DNA of 64,000 bases from an uncultured Pseudohongiella sp. (GCA_951812715.1 OX638323.1:2274577-2338576); one strand, 5' to 3'; shown: positions 52,740 to 63,494, numbered from the stretch's first letter. The notes: generated by a model not told the origin, from the sequence alone. Made by a program: numbers and translations.

Positions 52740-54568
52740 TCCAATCGATCCGCAATATCGCCATCATCGCCCACGTGGACCATGGCAAGACCACGCTGGT
52801 CGACAAACTGTTGCAACAGTCGGGGACTCTGCGCATGCATGGCGGGAATCCGGAACGCATTCTCGATTCCGATGATCAGGAGAAGGAACGCGGCATAACG
52901 ATTCTGGCCAAGAATACCGCTATCGACTGGCGTGGCTACCACATCAATATCGTTGACACACCGGGCCATGCCGATTTCGGCGGCGAAGTGGAGCGGGTGC
53001 TGTCGATGGTGGACAGCGTGCTCCTGCTCGTGGACGCGGTGGACGGCCCCATGCCGCAGACGCGGTTTGTTACTCGCAAGGCATTCGACCAGGGTCTCAA
53101 TCCCATCGTCGTGATCAACAAGATCGACCGCGTCGGCGCGCGGCCCGACGAGGTTGTGGACGAAGTATTCGAATTGTTCGACCAGCTCGGCGCCAATGAC
53201 GAGCAACTCGATTTTCCGGTTGTCTATACCTCTGCATTGCTGGGCACGGCCGGACTCGAGCCCGATGCGATGGCGCGCAATCTCGACCCGCTGTTCGAGA
53301 TCGTCGCGCGGCGCGCGCCACCGCCGGATGTAGCGCCGGACGCGCCCTTGCAAATGCAGATCAGCGCACTCGACTACAGTAGCTACGTCGGTGTGATCGG
53401 CATTGGCCGGGTCAGCCGCGGCCGCGTTGCCACCAACCAGCAGGTTGTCGTAATTGACCGCAATGACCGCGAACGGGCCGGCCGGGTATTGCAGGTAAAA
53501 GGCCACCTGGGGCTGGAACGAATCGATGTGGCCGAGGCCCATGCCGGCGATATTGTCTGTGTCACCGGAATCGATGGCCTGCAAATCTCGGATACCTTGT
53601 GCGAGCCCGGCCATGTCGAGGCGTTGCCGCCACTCGAAGTGGACGAACCCACGATCAGCATGACATTTCAGGTAAACACCTCTCCGTTCGCCGGCCGCGA
53701 CGGCGTCTATCTGACAACTCGCCATCTCGGCGAACGCCTGCGCCGCGAGGCGCTGCACAATGTCGCGTTGCGGGTCAGGCAGGGTTCGTCTCCCGACAAG
53801 TACGTCGTATCCGGCAGAGGCGAACTGCACCTGTCGGTGCTGATCGAAAACATGCGCCGGGAAGGATTCGAGCTTGCGGTATCCTGCCCGGAAGTCATTG
53901 TGCGCGAACTGAGAGGGCGCAAGACCGAGCCTTACGAATCGCTTTTGATCGACTGCGAAGAGCGGCATCAGGGTGCGGTGATCGATCAACTCGGCCGCCG
54001 CGGCGCCAAACTGGAAGATCTGCGGCCCGATGACGCCGGCCGTGTACGCCTGCGGTTCATCGTTCCCACTCGCGGTCTGATCGGATTCCGCTCCCGATTC
54101 CTGTCGCTGACTTCGGGCACGGGAATCATGACTCATGTCTTCGACCATTACGGCAAGTACCGCGACGAGGAAATAGGCGAACGCGACAATGGCGTGCTCG
54201 TTTCCATGACCGCCGGCCGCTCGCTGGCCTATGCCTTGTTCAATCTGCAAGATCGGGGCCGCTTGTTCATTGGCCCGAACGTGGATGTATACGAAGGCAT
54301 GATCGTGGGCCTGCACAGCCGCGGCAATGACCTGGTGGTCAATCCCACCAAGGCCAAGCAACTGACAAACATTCGCGCGGCGGGGAGTGACGAGAACATC
54401 ATGCTTACGCCGCCGATCACGCACAGTCTGGAGCAGGCGCTGGAATTCATCGGCCCTGACGAACTGGTCGAGGTGACGCCGAAGTCGATTCGCCTGCGCA
54501 AAAGATTGCTGCGCGAAAGCGAACGCCGCCGCGCCGGCCGCTCCCGGCTCAACGCCGCGAGCGCATAA
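52736..54568 (+). CDS. typA: ribosome-associated GTPase TypA/BipA
   Basis: 610 residues from GTG 52736, coupled to thiI. Translation-factor G domain: [15 protein letters not shown] (G1), RGITI (G2), [14 protein letters not shown] (G3), NKIDR (G4). Domain II, two EF-G-like domains and the BipA-specific C-terminal part ([23 protein letters not shown]) follow. It binds ribosomes and helps 50S assembly and stress growth, especially in the cold. Confidence 0.97.
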   Translation: MIQSIRNIAIIAHVDHGKTTLVDKLLQQSGTLRMHGGNPERILDSDDQEKERGITILAKNTAIDWRGYHINIVDTPGHADFGGEVERVLSMVDSVLLLVDAVDGPMPQTRFVTRKAFDQGLNPIVVINKIDRVGARPDEVVDEVFELFDQLGANDEQLDFPVVYTSALLGTAGLEPDAMARNLDPLFEIVARRAPPPDVAPDAPLQMQISALDYSSYVGVIGIGRVSRGRVATNQQVVVIDRNDRERAGRVLQVKGHLGLERIDVAEAHAGDIVCVTGIDGLQISDTLCEPGHVEALPPLEVDEPTISMTFQVNTSPFAGRDGVYLTTRHLGERLRREALHNVALRVRQGSSPDKYVVSGRGELHLSVLIENMRREGFELAVSCPEVIVRELRGRKTEPYESLLIDCEERHQGAVIDQLGRRGAKLEDLRPDDAGRVRLRFIVPTRGLIGFRSRFLSLTSGTGIMTHVFDHYGKYRDEEIGERDNGVLVSMTAGRSLAYALFNLQDRGRLFIGPNVDVYEGMIVGLHSRGNDLVVNPTKAKQLTNIRAAGSDENIMLTPPITHSLEQALEFIGPDELVEVTPKSIRLRKRLLRESERRRAGRSRLNAASA

Positions 54569-54637
54569 TGCCGCACTACTGGCGATTGCAGTCCGAATTG
54601 CCCTAACATTGCAGAAGCGACTGAGACGGACCGGCAA

Positions 54638-55597
54638 GTGCTGACCCTATTTCCCGAACTGAAGCCCTATCAGAGACACAATCTCAAGGTTTCCGACCTG
54701 CATAGCCTTTATCTGGACGAGGCCGGTAACCCGGACGGTATCCCGATTCTGTTCGTGCACGGCGGTCCGGGCGGCGCCTGCGACGCAAATTCCCGCCGCT
54801 TCTTCGATCCGGAACTCTATCGCATCATCACTTTCGATCAGCGAGGTTGCGGCCGCTCCACGCCGCACGGTGAATTGCGGGAAAACGACACCGGCGAATT
54901 GATCGCCGACATGGAGAAGATCCGCGGTCATCTGCGAATCGAACAATGGGTGCTGTTCGGTGGCTCCTGGGGCTCGACCTTGAGCCTGCTTTATGCCCAG
55001 GCTCATCCGCAGCGCGTGAATGCCCTGGTGCTGCGCGGTATTTTCCTCTGCCGCCAGCGCGACCTCGACTGGCTTTACCGGGACGGCGCCAATCGCATTT
55101 TTCCCGATGGCTGGGTAGAATTTCTGCGTCCCATTCCCAAGAGCGAACGCCATCGCCTGCTGGAAGCCTATTACGAACGCCTCACCGGCGAAGACGAACT
55201 GGCGCGCATGGGCGCGGCCAAGGCCTGGGCAACCTGGGAGGGAAGCTGCGCCACCTTGCGTCATGATCCCGCCGGTCTGGCCCGATTCACTTCCCCCCAT
55301 CGGGCACTGGCGCTGGCTCGCATCGAAGCACATTATTTCATTAATCGGGGCTTCATCGAGGAGGATCAGATCCTGCGAAACATGGGGCGGCTCACTGATA
55401 TTTCGGGGCATATCATTCATGGGCGCTACGATATGGTCTGCACGCTGGACAACGCCAGCTCCCTGCATCGGCATTGGCCGGGCTCCGAACTGTTCATCGT
55501 GCGCGAGGCCGGCCACTCCGCCAGCGAGCCGGCGATCACCGACTGCCTGGTAAAGGCGACGGACGAAATCGGCCGCGATCTTTCACCGGTAAGCTGA
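54638..55597 (+). CDS. pip: proline iminopeptidase
   Basis: 319 residues from GTG 54638. Alpha/beta-hydrolase with oxyanion motif HGGPGGACD, the FDQRGCGRSTPH block, nucleophile Ser in GGSWGSTLSL, the family-specific WEGSCATL, and the late Asp/His (GRYDMVC; EAGHSASE). It removes N-terminal proline from peptides in the cytoplasm. The pair pip-dtd is common in gammaproteobacteria. Confidence 0.95.
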   Translation: MLTLFPELKPYQRHNLKVSDLHSLYLDEAGNPDGIPILFVHGGPGGACDANSRRFFDPELYRIITFDQRGCGRSTPHGELRENDTGELIADMEKIRGHLRIEQWVLFGGSWGSTLSLLYAQAHPQRVNALVLRGIFLCRQRDLDWLYRDGANRIFPDGWVEFLRPIPKSERHRLLEAYYERLTGEDELARMGAAKAWATWEGSCATLRHDPAGLARFTSPHRALALARIEAHYFINRGFIEEDQILRNMGRLTDISGHIIHGRYDMVCTLDNASSLHRHWPGSELFIVREAGHSASEPAITDCLVKATDEIGRDLSPVS

Positions 55598-55691
55598 TTC
55601 CGGCGGCGCGCTCAGCGATGATTGTCCTTATCCGGCTGCATGACATGGTATCCGCTGGCGGGCGCGACCCCATTCGCGGTCGAGACGAACA

Positions 55692-56126
55692 ATGATCGTT
55701 CTCATCCAGCGCGTCAATTGGGCTCGCGTGAGCATCGGCGGCGCCACTCACGCCGAAATCGGCAAGGGCCTGCTGGCCCTGGTCGGCTTCGAGCGCGAGG
55801 ACGACGAGACGGCTATCGGCCGCATGGTGGACCGGCTGCTCAGCTACCGCGTATTCGCCGACGCGGACGGCAGGATGAACCTGGATCTTCGAACCATTTC
55901 CGGCGAGCTCTTGCTGGTTTCCCAATTCACGCTTGCAGCCAGCACCAGCAAAGGTCTGCGCCCCGGTTTCTCCGGCGCCAAGGCGCCGGCCGCGGCCGAA
56001 CAGTTGTTCGCGCACATGGTAAAAATGGCAACCCAACGCCATCCCGCAACCGAAAGCGGCGTCTTCGCCGCCAACATGCAAGTCGCCCTCGAAAACGATG
56101 GGCCGGTAACCTTCATCCTCCGCTAG
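55692..56126 (+). CDS. dtd: D-aminoacyl-tRNA deacylase
   Basis: 144 residues, complete. MIVLIQRVNWARVSI, LLLVSQFTLAA (SQ motif) and NDGPVTFIL (cross-subunit GPVT motif) are the Dtd signatures. It removes D-amino acids, and glycine, wrongly attached to tRNA. Follows pip on the same strand. Confidence 0.96.
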   Translation: MIVLIQRVNWARVSIGGATHAEIGKGLLALVGFEREDDETAIGRMVDRLLSYRVFADADGRMNLDLRTISGELLLVSQFTLAASTSKGLRPGFSGAKAPAAAEQLFAHMVKMATQRHPATESGVFAANMQVALENDGPVTFILR

Positions 56127-56216
56127 GCGCAGCGCAGGCAATTGACCGTAATCCCTGACTAGAGCCGCTTCCAATGTGGAATTTCCACTATTTGAAGGGA
56201 CCGTTACGCGCCTTGG

Positions 56217-56504
56217 TCAAGATACCGCCGCCGGAACTTCTTCCTGAATCAGGACACCTTTCGCGTGCTCTATAACAGAAATGTCATGTTTTGATTGCAA
56301 ATTCATCCAAAATTCCGCTCCGGTTCCGAGATAGCGGCCGAGGCGCACGGCTGTTTCTGCTGTGATCGACCGCTTGCCCCGCAAAATGGCTGTTATCCGA
56401 TTTGACGGCACACGAATTGCCAGCGCAAGCCGGTTGGCGTTCAGGCCTCTCGCCGCCAATTCCTCGCGCAAAACGCGACCTGGATGAGTCTTTATTCGCA
56501 CCAC
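56217..56504 (-). CDS. higA: HigA-family antitoxin
   Basis: 95 residues. HPGRVLREELAARGLNANRLALAIRVPSNRITAILRGKRSITAETAVRLGRYLGTGAEFWMNLQ is the HigA helix-turn-helix (VapI-like) domain. It binds and neutralises HigB and represses the operon. It lies 15 bases downstream of higB; the toxin-first order is typical of higBA. Confidence 0.95.
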   Translation of the reverse strand: MVRIKTHPGRVLREELAARGLNANRLALAIRVPSNRITAILRGKRSITAETAVRLGRYLGTGAEFWMNLQSKHDISVIEHAKGVLIQEEVPAAVS

Positions 56505-56519
56505 TTGCTTACTCCAGAT

Positions 56520-56807
56520 TTACCCCTTGTGATAGTCCTCAATGGCGACATCGTGAGCATTGCCTTCATCGAATCGAAAAGTTATCCGCCATCGCCCATT
56601 TACCGTCATTGACCATTGCCCCCGTCTGTCTCCGGCAAGCGCGTGAAGTCGAACTGCCTGCAGAACGCCCAGAGGAGCCAGAGAAGGCGCGGCATCCAAT
56701 GCATCCAGCAACATGAGCGCTCGTTCGTAGTCAAGGCCACGAAAACCCCTAATCCGTTCGTCCTCGAACAGTCGGCGACTCTTGCTATCCCTGAATGATT
56801 GAATCAC
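56520..56807 (-). CDS. higB: HigB toxin (RelE superfamily, plasmid-maintenance killer)
   Basis: 95 residues from GTG 56807. MIQSFRDSKSRRLFEDE is the standard HigB N-terminus, which fixes the start; RLHALAGDRRGQWSMTVNGRWRITFRF and the ending VAIEDYHKG are the catalytic and C-terminal blocks. HigB cleaves mRNA on the ribosome. The likely promoter places the transcript start on the start codon itself. Confidence 0.95.
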   Translation of the reverse strand: MIQSFRDSKSRRLFEDERIRGFRGLDYERALMLLDALDAAPSLAPLGVLQAVRLHALAGDRRGQWSMTVNGRWRITFRFDEGNAHDVAIEDYHKG

Positions 56808-56813
56808 GAGCGA

Positions 56814-56842
56814 ATTCTAGGACGTCATACATACTACGTCAA
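56814..56842 (-). promoter_or_regulatory. sigma-70 promoter of higBA, predicting a leaderless mRNA
   Basis: Minus strand TTGACG (56842-56837), 17-base spacer, TAGAAT (56819-56814). Seven bases after the -10 box is 56807, the G of the higB GTG. The spacer and boxes contain GACGT/ACGTC inverted halves, a possible HigA operator. Confidence 0.7.
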
Positions 56843-56930
56843 GTGTACATTTGGTTTAGCGGGGCGATGCCCAAATAGAACAGCATGGGGAACCGGAGAG
56901 GACACCCATCCGAAAAATTCCCACGACCTG

Positions 56931-57695
56931 TCAGGTGGCGTGCTCTTCCTCGGCTTCCTGTTCCCGCTGGCGTTTGCGCGCCATCTTGCCGGCGATGATT
57001 CCCACTTCAAACAGCGCCCACATGGGGATAGCGAGCATGGACTGCGTGAAAGGGTCGGGGGGAGTCAGCAGCATGGCGACAACGAAGCAGCCTACGACCA
57101 CATAGGGCCGCTTTGCCGTCAATGATTCAGGTTCCGCGAGCCCTGCCCAGATGCACAGGTACACGGCGATGGGGATTTCAAAAGCCAAGCCGAAGGCAAG
57201 AAATATGGTCAGCGCGAAACTCAGAAAGCTGCTGATATCCGGCGCTACCTGAATACCTTCCGGGGCAACGGAGATGAAAAACCTGAACACGATGCCGAAC
57301 AGCACATAACGCGCGAAAAGGATGCCCGAATAGAACAGCATGACACTGGAAACAAACAGGGGTATGGCCAGTTTCTTCTCGTTCTTGTACAGACCCGGCG
57401 CGATGAAAGACCACATCTGATAAAGGATGTAGGGCATCGCGATCATTAGGGAAACGTAAAAAGTCAATTTGAAAGGCGCGAAAAAGGGCGACGTCGGATC
57501 CACGGCTATCATGGTCGAGCCTTCCGGCAGCGCGGAGATCATCGGGGCGGCGACATAGGTGTAAATGTCATTGGCGAAATAGAACAGCGCCAGAAACAGC
57601 ACCACCACGGCGATCAGGGATTTCATGATCCGATCGCGCAGTTCGACCAGATGGTCTATCAGGGTTAGCTCTTTTTCGTCTTCAGCCGAGGTCAT
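56931..57695 (-). CDS. tatC: twin-arginine translocase subunit TatC
   Basis: 254 residues, six spans. [16 protein letters not shown] (signal-peptide-binding N-terminal motif), [52 protein letters not shown] and [21 protein letters not shown] are diagnostic. It recognises twin-arginine signals with TatB. The start overlaps the tatB stop by 4 bases. The SMP-30-like protein at 23-24 kb is a likely client. Confidence 0.97.
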   Translation of the reverse strand: MTSAEDEKELTLIDHLVELRDRIMKSLIAVVVLFLALFYFANDIYTYVAAPMISALPEGSTMIAVDPTSPFFAPFKLTFYVSLMIAMPYILYQMWSFIAPGLYKNEKKLAIPLFVSSVMLFYSGILFARYVLFGIVFRFFISVAPEGIQVAPDISSFLSFALTIFLAFGLAFEIPIAVYLCIWAGLAEPESLTAKRPYVVVGCFVVAMLLTPPDPFTQSMLAIPMWALFEVGIIAGKMARKRQREQEAEEEHAT

Positions 57696-58267
57696 CTGCC
57701 GCGTTCACTGCTAGGCGCGTCGACGGCCGGATCAGGTGCGGGCGTCGTCTCCGCGGGTAGAGGGTCTAGGGCGGCCGATTCGGCTGGATCTCCGGATAGG
57801 GGCGCCGCGCCGGTCGCCCGCGCCGGATCGGAATCGGATTCAGGGGACTCGGTCAGCTCTGGGTCGGCTCCCGCTCCGGTGACCGCGGCTTCCCGCTCCG
57901 CTGCCGCATTCCGCAGTCGCTCATCCGTGGCCGGCGACGCGCCGGGGTCGAAATCCTTCGAGTTAACGATCTTGTTCACCGATTCGCGTGCGTCCGACGC
58001 GACACTCCGCGCGTCCGACGCAGCATTCTCCACGTCCGATTTGACCTCGCGGATATCCGCCAGCACCGATTCGTTATGCAATTGCCGCCGCACTTCGTCG
58101 GCGTTCAGTTCGCGTTCGATTTCGGCCTTGACCTTGTAGAAACTGCGCCGGAATCTGCCGAACCACAAACTTGCCGTGCGAATGGCCGCGGGCAACCGCT
58201 CCGGTCCGATAACCAGCAGTGCGACCACCAGTATCAGTAGCAGTTCAGTCGGATGAATACTGGGCAT
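57692..58267 (-). CDS. tatB: twin-arginine translocase subunit TatB
   Basis: 191 residues. One N-terminal span [26 protein letters not shown] with the TatB-type GPERLP turn, an amphipathic helix ([24 protein letters not shown]) and a long polar tail rich in Pro, Asp and Ala. It partners TatC in substrate binding. Between tatA and tatC in one operon. Confidence 0.95.
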   Translation of the reverse strand: MPSIHPTELLLILVVALLVIGPERLPAAIRTASLWFGRFRRSFYKVKAEIERELNADEVRRQLHNESVLADIREVKSDVENAASDARSVASDARESVNKIVNSKDFDPGASPATDERLRNAAAEREAAVTGAGADPELTESPESDSDPARATGAAPLSGDPAESAALDPLPAETTPAPDPAVDAPSSERGR

Positions 58268-58303
58268 TTACAAAGCCCGCGCCGAAGCGGTCAGGAAAGG
58301 ATG

Positions 58304-58534
58304 CTACTTTTTTTCGGCAGCTTCAGTTGCGGCGCTGACAGTTTCGGCGCCGGCAGTATGGTCCTCGATCTCATCCTTCTTGTCGGCATCGTCGTCTTTC
58401 ATCGCGCTGCGAAATCCGCGCAATGCGCCGCCAAGATCAGAGCCGAGCGTACGAAGCTTCTTCGTGCCGAACAGCATGACCACGATCAATAGAATGATGA
58501 GTAATTGCCAGATGCTTATTCCGCCGATACCCAT
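58304..58534 (-). CDS. tatA: twin-arginine translocase subunit TatA
   Basis: 76 residues. [45 protein letters not shown] shows the short membrane helix, the FGTKKL hinge and the amphipathic helix of TatA, which assembles into the translocation pore. First of tatABC and 46 bases after hisE. Confidence 0.97.
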   Translation of the reverse strand: MGIGGISIWQLLIILLIVVMLFGTKKLRTLGSDLGGALRGFRSAMKDDDADKKDEIEDHTAGAETVSAATEAAEKK

Positions 58535-58580
58535 TCTGCACCTCCATTCCGGACGGACGATTATGCTGCCCGGCCGAAAA

Positions 58581-58922
58581 TCATTGCTTGCGAGAAGATT
58601 TCTCTTCGTGACCCGACATGTTAAATCGTTTTTGCAGTTCGGCCAACACTTCGCGGTGGCTCACGCCAAGGTGGCTGAGCATAACCATGCTGTGAAACCA
58701 GAGGTCGGCGGTCTCGGCAATCAGCGCTTTGCGCGAGCTTTCACCGGCGCATTCGGCTTCCTTGGCCGCTAACACCACCTCGACCGCTTCCTCGCCGACC
58801 TTTTCCAGGATCTTGTTCAATCCCTTTCCGTACAGGCTGGCCACGTAGGATTCATCCGGCGTCGCCGACTTGCGCGCCTCTAGCGTGGCTTCCAGTTGCG
58901 ACAGCGTGTCACTTCCGCTCAT
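58581..58922 (-). CDS. hisE: phosphoribosyl-ATP pyrophosphatase
   Basis: 113 residues. [45 protein letters not shown] carries the MazG-like acidic metal motif (KVGEEAVE) of HisE, and [19 protein letters not shown] completes it. Second-step enzyme of histidine synthesis. Separate from hisI, 14 bases downstream of it. Confidence 0.96.
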   Translation of the reverse strand: MSGSDTLSQLEATLEARKSATPDESYVASLYGKGLNKILEKVGEEAVEVVLAAKEAECAGESSRKALIAETADLWFHSMVMLSHLGVSHREVLAELQKRFNMSGHEEKSSRKQ

Positions 58923-58936
58923 GCGTAGTTCCCGAT

Positions 58937-59302
58937 TCAGTTTCCATCGGCGCTGGCCTCGATCAGGCGCCAGCCGCCATTATCCAGTTTGCGAAAAAAG
59001 CAGCTCCGGCGACCGGTGTGGCAGGCGCTGCCGCCCACCTGGTCCACCTGGTAGCAGATGGTGTCTCCGTCGCAGTCGAGCAACACGCCGACCAATTTCT
59101 GAACATGGCCAGATTCTTCGCCCTTGCGCCAGATACACGCTCGCGAGCGCGACCAGTACACGGCGCGCCCTTCGGCTACGGTGATCCGCAATGCCTCGCG
59201 GTTCGCCCAGGCTTGCATGAGCAATTCGCCGGTGGCGGCTTCCAGAGTGACGACCGGCGCCAGACCCTGCTCATTCCATTTCACTTCATCCAGCCAGGAC
59301 AT
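58937..59302 (-). CDS. hisI: phosphoribosyl-AMP cyclohydrolase
   Basis: 121 residues. [38 protein letters not shown] and [11 protein letters not shown] contain the zinc and magnesium ligands (DCDGD; Cys of CYQ, ACH..C). Third step of histidine synthesis. It lies 15 bases after ubiB. Confidence 0.96.
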   Translation of the reverse strand: MSWLDEVKWNEQGLAPVVTLEAATGELLMQAWANREALRITVAEGRAVYWSRSRACIWRKGEESGHVQKLVGVLLDCDGDTICYQVDQVGGSACHTGRRSCFFRKLDNGGWRLIEASADGN

Positions 59303-59317
59303 GTCCGCAGTATCCTC

Positions 59318-60958
59318 TCAACGGGCGAAAAATAACAGCGCCAGACCCGCCAGCGCCAGCACCAGGGTGGCAACGGGCACGCTTTGCAAGGCCGCGCCGA
59401 CCGCCGGAATCAGCGCGAGCAGCGCGAGCAGCAAGCATATGAAGCCGCCGCGCCGCGCCAGCCGCCGACTGCGCACATGCTGCCTGACCGCCAATTCCTG
59501 GCGCCGGATCAGCGTTTCGCCGACTTCGACCAGTTGGCTCAATCGAGTAGCCGCGTCAATGGCCATTTGCGGCAGCAACGGCGCTTCGCTCACCCAGTCC
59601 GGCAGCTTTTCCCGAACCTGTTCCAGCCAGGTTAACGGACTCAGCCGCTTTTTCTCCCAGGCTTCCAAAAACGGCAGCGCGGTTTCCCACAGGTTCAACT
59701 CCGGATAGAGTTGGCGGCCAAGGCCCTCGATATGGAGCAGGGTTTTCTGTAACAGCACCAGCGACGGCTGCACCTGCATATCGAACTGTCGCGCCGTGAT
59801 GAACAATTGTAGCAAAAGGCCGGCAAAGGAAATCTCGCCCAGCGGCCGCTCGAATATGGGTTCGCACAGGCTGCGGATGGCGGACTCGAAATCATGCACT
59901 CGCGTTTTGCGCGATACCCAGCCCGAAGCGACATGCAACTCCGCTACCCGCCGATAGTCGCGCTTGAATATCGCCAGCAGATTGCGCGCCACATAGTCCT
60001 GATCGGCGCGGGTGAGGGAACCGATGATGGCGCAGTCGAGCGCGATATAGCGGGGATTTTCCGGGGTTTCCGGGCTTACGAGAATATTGCCCGGATGCAT
60101 GTCGGCGTGGAAAAAATTGTGTTCGAGCACCTGGGTGAAAAATACCGCGACGCCGTTTTCCGCCAACTTGCGCAAGTTGACGCCAGCTTCTTTCAGCGCC
60201 GGCACATCGGTGACCGGAATACCATGCACGCGCTCCATTACCATCAGCTCGCGGCGGCTGAATTCGCTATACACCTTCGGCACATAGAGCATGTCCGAAT
60301 TCTCGAAGTTGGCCCGCAGACGTTTCGTGCTTGCCGCTTCGAGCAGCAGGTTGAGTTCGTCGTTGATGGTCTTGTCATAGTCGCGCACGACTTCGACCAC
60401 GCGCAGGCGCCGGCCGGCCGCGAAGTTACGGTCGATAAGCGCGGCGATGCGCTTCAGCAGATGGATGTCCGCGCCGATGATTTCGGCAACGCCGGGGCGG
60501 ATAACTTTCACCACGACTTCTTCGCCGCTGTGAAGCGCTGCCGCATGCACCTGGGCGACCGAGGCCGAGGCCAGCGCTTCGGACTCAAGTTCGGCGAACA
60601 CCTCGGTTGCGGGAATGCCCAGCAATTCGCTGGCCCGGTCTGCTATCGGCGGCTGCTCGAAGGGCGGCACCCGATCCTGCAGCAATTGCAGTTCATCGGC
60701 CAGTTCCTGGCTCAGGAAATCCCGTCGCGTGGAAAGCAATTGCCCAAACTTGATATAGACCGGTCCGAGCTCCTCCATCGCCTGCCGCAGCCGGGCATTG
60801 CGGTCGCCGGCGGGCGCGCGGCCGAGGCTGAAAGGCGCGCGATACAGCAACAACAGTAAGCGAAGCAGGCGCAGCCGGCGTCGACCCCGAAGGAATTCAT
60901 CCAGCCGGAATTTCGCGACGACATTGAGTACCTTGATCAGGCGCGGCAGGTAGGTCAC
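59318..60958 (-). CDS. ubiB: ubiquinone biosynthesis atypical kinase UbiB
   Basis: 546 residues. KxGQ motif in GPVYIKFGQLLSTRRD, the Ala-rich loop SASVAQVHAA, VVVKVIRPGV, and HADMHPGNILV with the family's kinase-like residues; two C-terminal spans (about 500-545). It supports aerobic ubiquinone synthesis, probably as an ATPase. It starts the ubiB-hisI-hisE-tatABC series, an order also seen in Pseudomonas. The usual upstream partners ubiE and ubiJ are absent here. Confidence 0.96.
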   Translation of the reverse strand: MTYLPRLIKVLNVVAKFRLDEFLRGRRRLRLLRLLLLLYRAPFSLGRAPAGDRNARLRQAMEELGPVYIKFGQLLSTRRDFLSQELADELQLLQDRVPPFEQPPIADRASELLGIPATEVFAELESEALASASVAQVHAAALHSGEEVVVKVIRPGVAEIIGADIHLLKRIAALIDRNFAAGRRLRVVEVVRDYDKTINDELNLLLEAASTKRLRANFENSDMLYVPKVYSEFSRRELMVMERVHGIPVTDVPALKEAGVNLRKLAENGVAVFFTQVLEHNFFHADMHPGNILVSPETPENPRYIALDCAIIGSLTRADQDYVARNLLAIFKRDYRRVAELHVASGWVSRKTRVHDFESAIRSLCEPIFERPLGEISFAGLLLQLFITARQFDMQVQPSLVLLQKTLLHIEGLGRQLYPELNLWETALPFLEAWEKKRLSPLTWLEQVREKLPDWVSEAPLLPQMAIDAATRLSQLVEVGETLIRRQELAVRQHVRSRRLARRGGFICLLLALLALIPAVGAALQSVPVATLVLALAGLALLFFAR

Positions 60959-61106
60959 GATCAGCGTGCAGTTCGCTGTCTTGAGCGGGCCAGCAAAGAT
61001 ACCACCTGCCCTGGGGGCTCACAAGTTGGGGTGGCGGGGCCGGCTCCTCACGGGAGTTCACGCGACGGCGCCCTCATCACTGCCTTGCGCGCCTTGGGAG
61101 GGTGTT

Positions 61107-63494
61107 TCAGATATCGATCGTCGCGATAAACGCCGCTGTGCGCGGCGCCCCGATCCATGCGCCCCAAGCGCCCGCGCCGGAGATGCCGCCGGAGATGCCG
61201 CCCAGATAGGACTCGTCCAACAGATTGTTGATCACGATGCCGAACTCGAAGCTCCGCGGGGAATCCGGCAAACCTTCTCCGCGTACCTTCAGGTATAGAT
61301 CGGAAACCGTGTACTGTTCGGCCAGCCAGCTATTGCCGCGGTTCACGAATCGGTCGCCGACTTTCTTGCTGGACAGGCCGGCGTAATAGGGCCCGCGATT
61401 CCAGTTCAGCGTCAGCACCCACATTGAATCCGGCGTACTCGCAACCCGGTTGCCGGGGAAGATGCCCAGCGCGGCGTCCGCTTCGGGGCCGAGGCCGGAG
61501 CCGATATAAATTGCGTCGGTATTGGTGTAGGAAGTGTAGACCGACCAGTTCTCGCCGATCTCGATATTGGCCGCCAATTCGAATCCGTTGGAACCGACGC
61601 CTCCGACATTGTCATAACGGCCCGATTGGCCGATCTCGTAGTTGGGAATGCCGCTGGCCGCGGCCAGCGGATCGAAGAACTCGAGCCGGTTGTTGAATTC
61701 GTTGTCGAAAATCACCGCGCTGGCGGCGATGCGAAAGCCGACGTAGCGCAGGCCGAACTCCAGGTTTTTCGCTGTTTCGGGCTCGATCATGCCGCGGATT
61801 TCCCGTTCCAGCACCAGATCCAATGTCGGCTTGATGTTCTCCGAGTAGCCGAAGAACAGTTCCAATCCATCGACGGGAGTTACATAACTCGCGCCGCCGC
61901 TGAGCAGCGCGTCGGAACTGGAATCGAAGCCGATATCATCACCGGCGTCGAACAAGTCTTCGCGCTTGTTTTTCACGTCGAATTGACGGACGCCGAAACT
62001 GACGGTCAAGGCGCCGATCTCTATCTGGTCCTGCAAGTACCACATGGCGGTTTCGCGCGGAAAGATTCGATCATATTGGCGCCAGTAGGCGCGCTCGTCG
62101 AAGCCGAAGCCGACGCGGGCGTCGGTGATGCGGTGCCAGTCGCGCCATTCGTGTCGCTGGGAGTCTTCAAACCAGTAACCGCCACTGACCACGTTTACAA
62201 AGCCGCCCAATTCGACTTCCCAAGAGAAGTCAGCGGTAACGCCGCCGCGATTGCGCGAATAATGCGTGTGTCGATAGGATTGCACCGGAATAGCGTTGGC
62301 CGGATAACAGGCCGGATCGTGTGCGGGACCGGCGCCGCCGTAAGGAAACGTAATCGAAGAGACACAGCCGGGCGCGGGAGAAAGACTCACGTTACCGCTA
62401 TCGACGAAGTAGATGCGGTCGATATTGGACGGCCTCAGGACAGGCAAATTTCCTTGCAGTTCGTACTCGGGGCCTCCAGCATCATCGGTCACGTCGGCGA
62501 TGTAGGGAGGCATCCAGTCGCCGCGGCCGTCCATTTCGTGCATGTAGAGGCCCGCGGAGACGCTGAATCGCTCCTTGAGATCGGCCTCCAGCTTCAGGTA
62601 ACCGAAATTGTTCTCGCGAAGTTGCGACCAGCCGCGGCGGTAGAGCTGATTGACATAGGGTATGTCGGCCCACTCGCCGATTAATCGGTCCCAACGCGGA
62701 TCGGCGGCGAATTCTTCAGCCGAAAACAGTCTCTGGTAGTTATCTTCGTGGATATCGTCTCGGACGTAGTAGCCGGTCAAGGTATGGTCGTCCATTTCCG
62801 TGATGAACTTGCCGGCGAAATGGTCGCGTTCATTCTGGGCGGAACCTTCCATCCAGTCGGTCGCCTCGTTGTGGCTGAACGATACCCAGGCCAGAGTGGA
62901 GTCATTGAGGATGCGGCCGGTGTCGTAGCGGCCGTAATAACGCCTGGAATCGAAGTCGCCTCGCGACAATTGAATCCGCATGCGCCGTTCTTCAGCCGGA
63001 TCGTCGGTGGTGAAGTTGAGCGTGCCGCCCAGAGATTCGGTGGTGCGCGTACCGATCGATGCGATGCCCTGGTTAACCTCGACGCCGCCTGAATTCATGG
63101 AATCGATATATCGATTGGCCTTGGCGCCACCGCCGTAGTTGGAGTCGCCGTTCGGAAACCCGTCGATGGTAGTGCCCACCTGCTGATCGCTGATGTTGGT
63201 TTGATAACCTCGCAGATTGACAGTGGTCGACCAATCGTCGAATCCGAAAGTGTCGCCTTCGGTCACGTTGACCCCGGGCAGATTGTCGATGACGGAAAGC
63301 GCGGAAGTAAGCGGATTCTGTTGGTCCCGCATAGACTGCGTCGTGCGCAACGCCGAATAGGTGCGCGACGCGCCGGTAATAACAATTTCCTGAATGTCTT
63401 CAAACTCGCTTTCCTGTCCTACCGCGCCGCCGGCTGAACTCAGTGCGATCAAGGGAATTGCCAACAGCCGCGAACGTTTTAGTCTCTTGCCCAT
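61107..63494 (-). CDS. TonB-dependent outer membrane receptor
   Basis: 795 residues from ATG 63494, where MGKRLKRSRLLAIPLIALSSAGGAVGQ forms the signal peptide; the frame to 63575 adds a non-signal leader. EIVITGASRTYSA is a TonB-box region, followed by the plug (NPLTSALSVIDNLPGVNVTEGD, VNLRGYQTNIS) and a beta-barrel ending in FIATIDI. The substrate is unknown: no ferric-siderophore or B12 genes are adjacent. A two-cysteine extracellular loop (PGCVSSITF..DPACYPAN) lies at about residues 390-415. The gene stands alone. Confidence 0.93.
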   Translation of the reverse strand: MGKRLKRSRLLAIPLIALSSAGGAVGQESEFEDIQEIVITGASRTYSALRTTQSMRDQQNPLTSALSVIDNLPGVNVTEGDTFGFDDWSTTVNLRGYQTNISDQQVGTTIDGFPNGDSNYGGGAKANRYIDSMNSGGVEVNQGIASIGTRTTESLGGTLNFTTDDPAEERRMRIQLSRGDFDSRRYYGRYDTGRILNDSTLAWVSFSHNEATDWMEGSAQNERDHFAGKFITEMDDHTLTGYYVRDDIHEDNYQRLFSAEEFAADPRWDRLIGEWADIPYVNQLYRRGWSQLRENNFGYLKLEADLKERFSVSAGLYMHEMDGRGDWMPPYIADVTDDAGGPEYELQGNLPVLRPSNIDRIYFVDSGNVSLSPAPGCVSSITFPYGGAGPAHDPACYPANAIPVQSYRHTHYSRNRGGVTADFSWEVELGGFVNVVSGGYWFEDSQRHEWRDWHRITDARVGFGFDERAYWRQYDRIFPRETAMWYLQDQIEIGALTVSFGVRQFDVKNKREDLFDAGDDIGFDSSSDALLSGGASYVTPVDGLELFFGYSENIKPTLDLVLEREIRGMIEPETAKNLEFGLRYVGFRIAASAVIFDNEFNNRLEFFDPLAAASGIPNYEIGQSGRYDNVGGVGSNGFELAANIEIGENWSVYTSYTNTDAIYIGSGLGPEADAALGIFPGNRVASTPDSMWVLTLNWNRGPYYAGLSSKKVGDRFVNRGNSWLAEQYTVSDLYLKVRGEGLPDSPRSFEFGIVINNLLDESYLGGISGGISGAGAWGAWIGAPRTAAFIATIDI

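Noticed and set aside
52649..54637. Long minus-strand open frame of 662 codons across typA
   Set aside because: It is antisense to a fully conserved typA; high GC suppresses stops on the other strand, and the translation has no family pattern.
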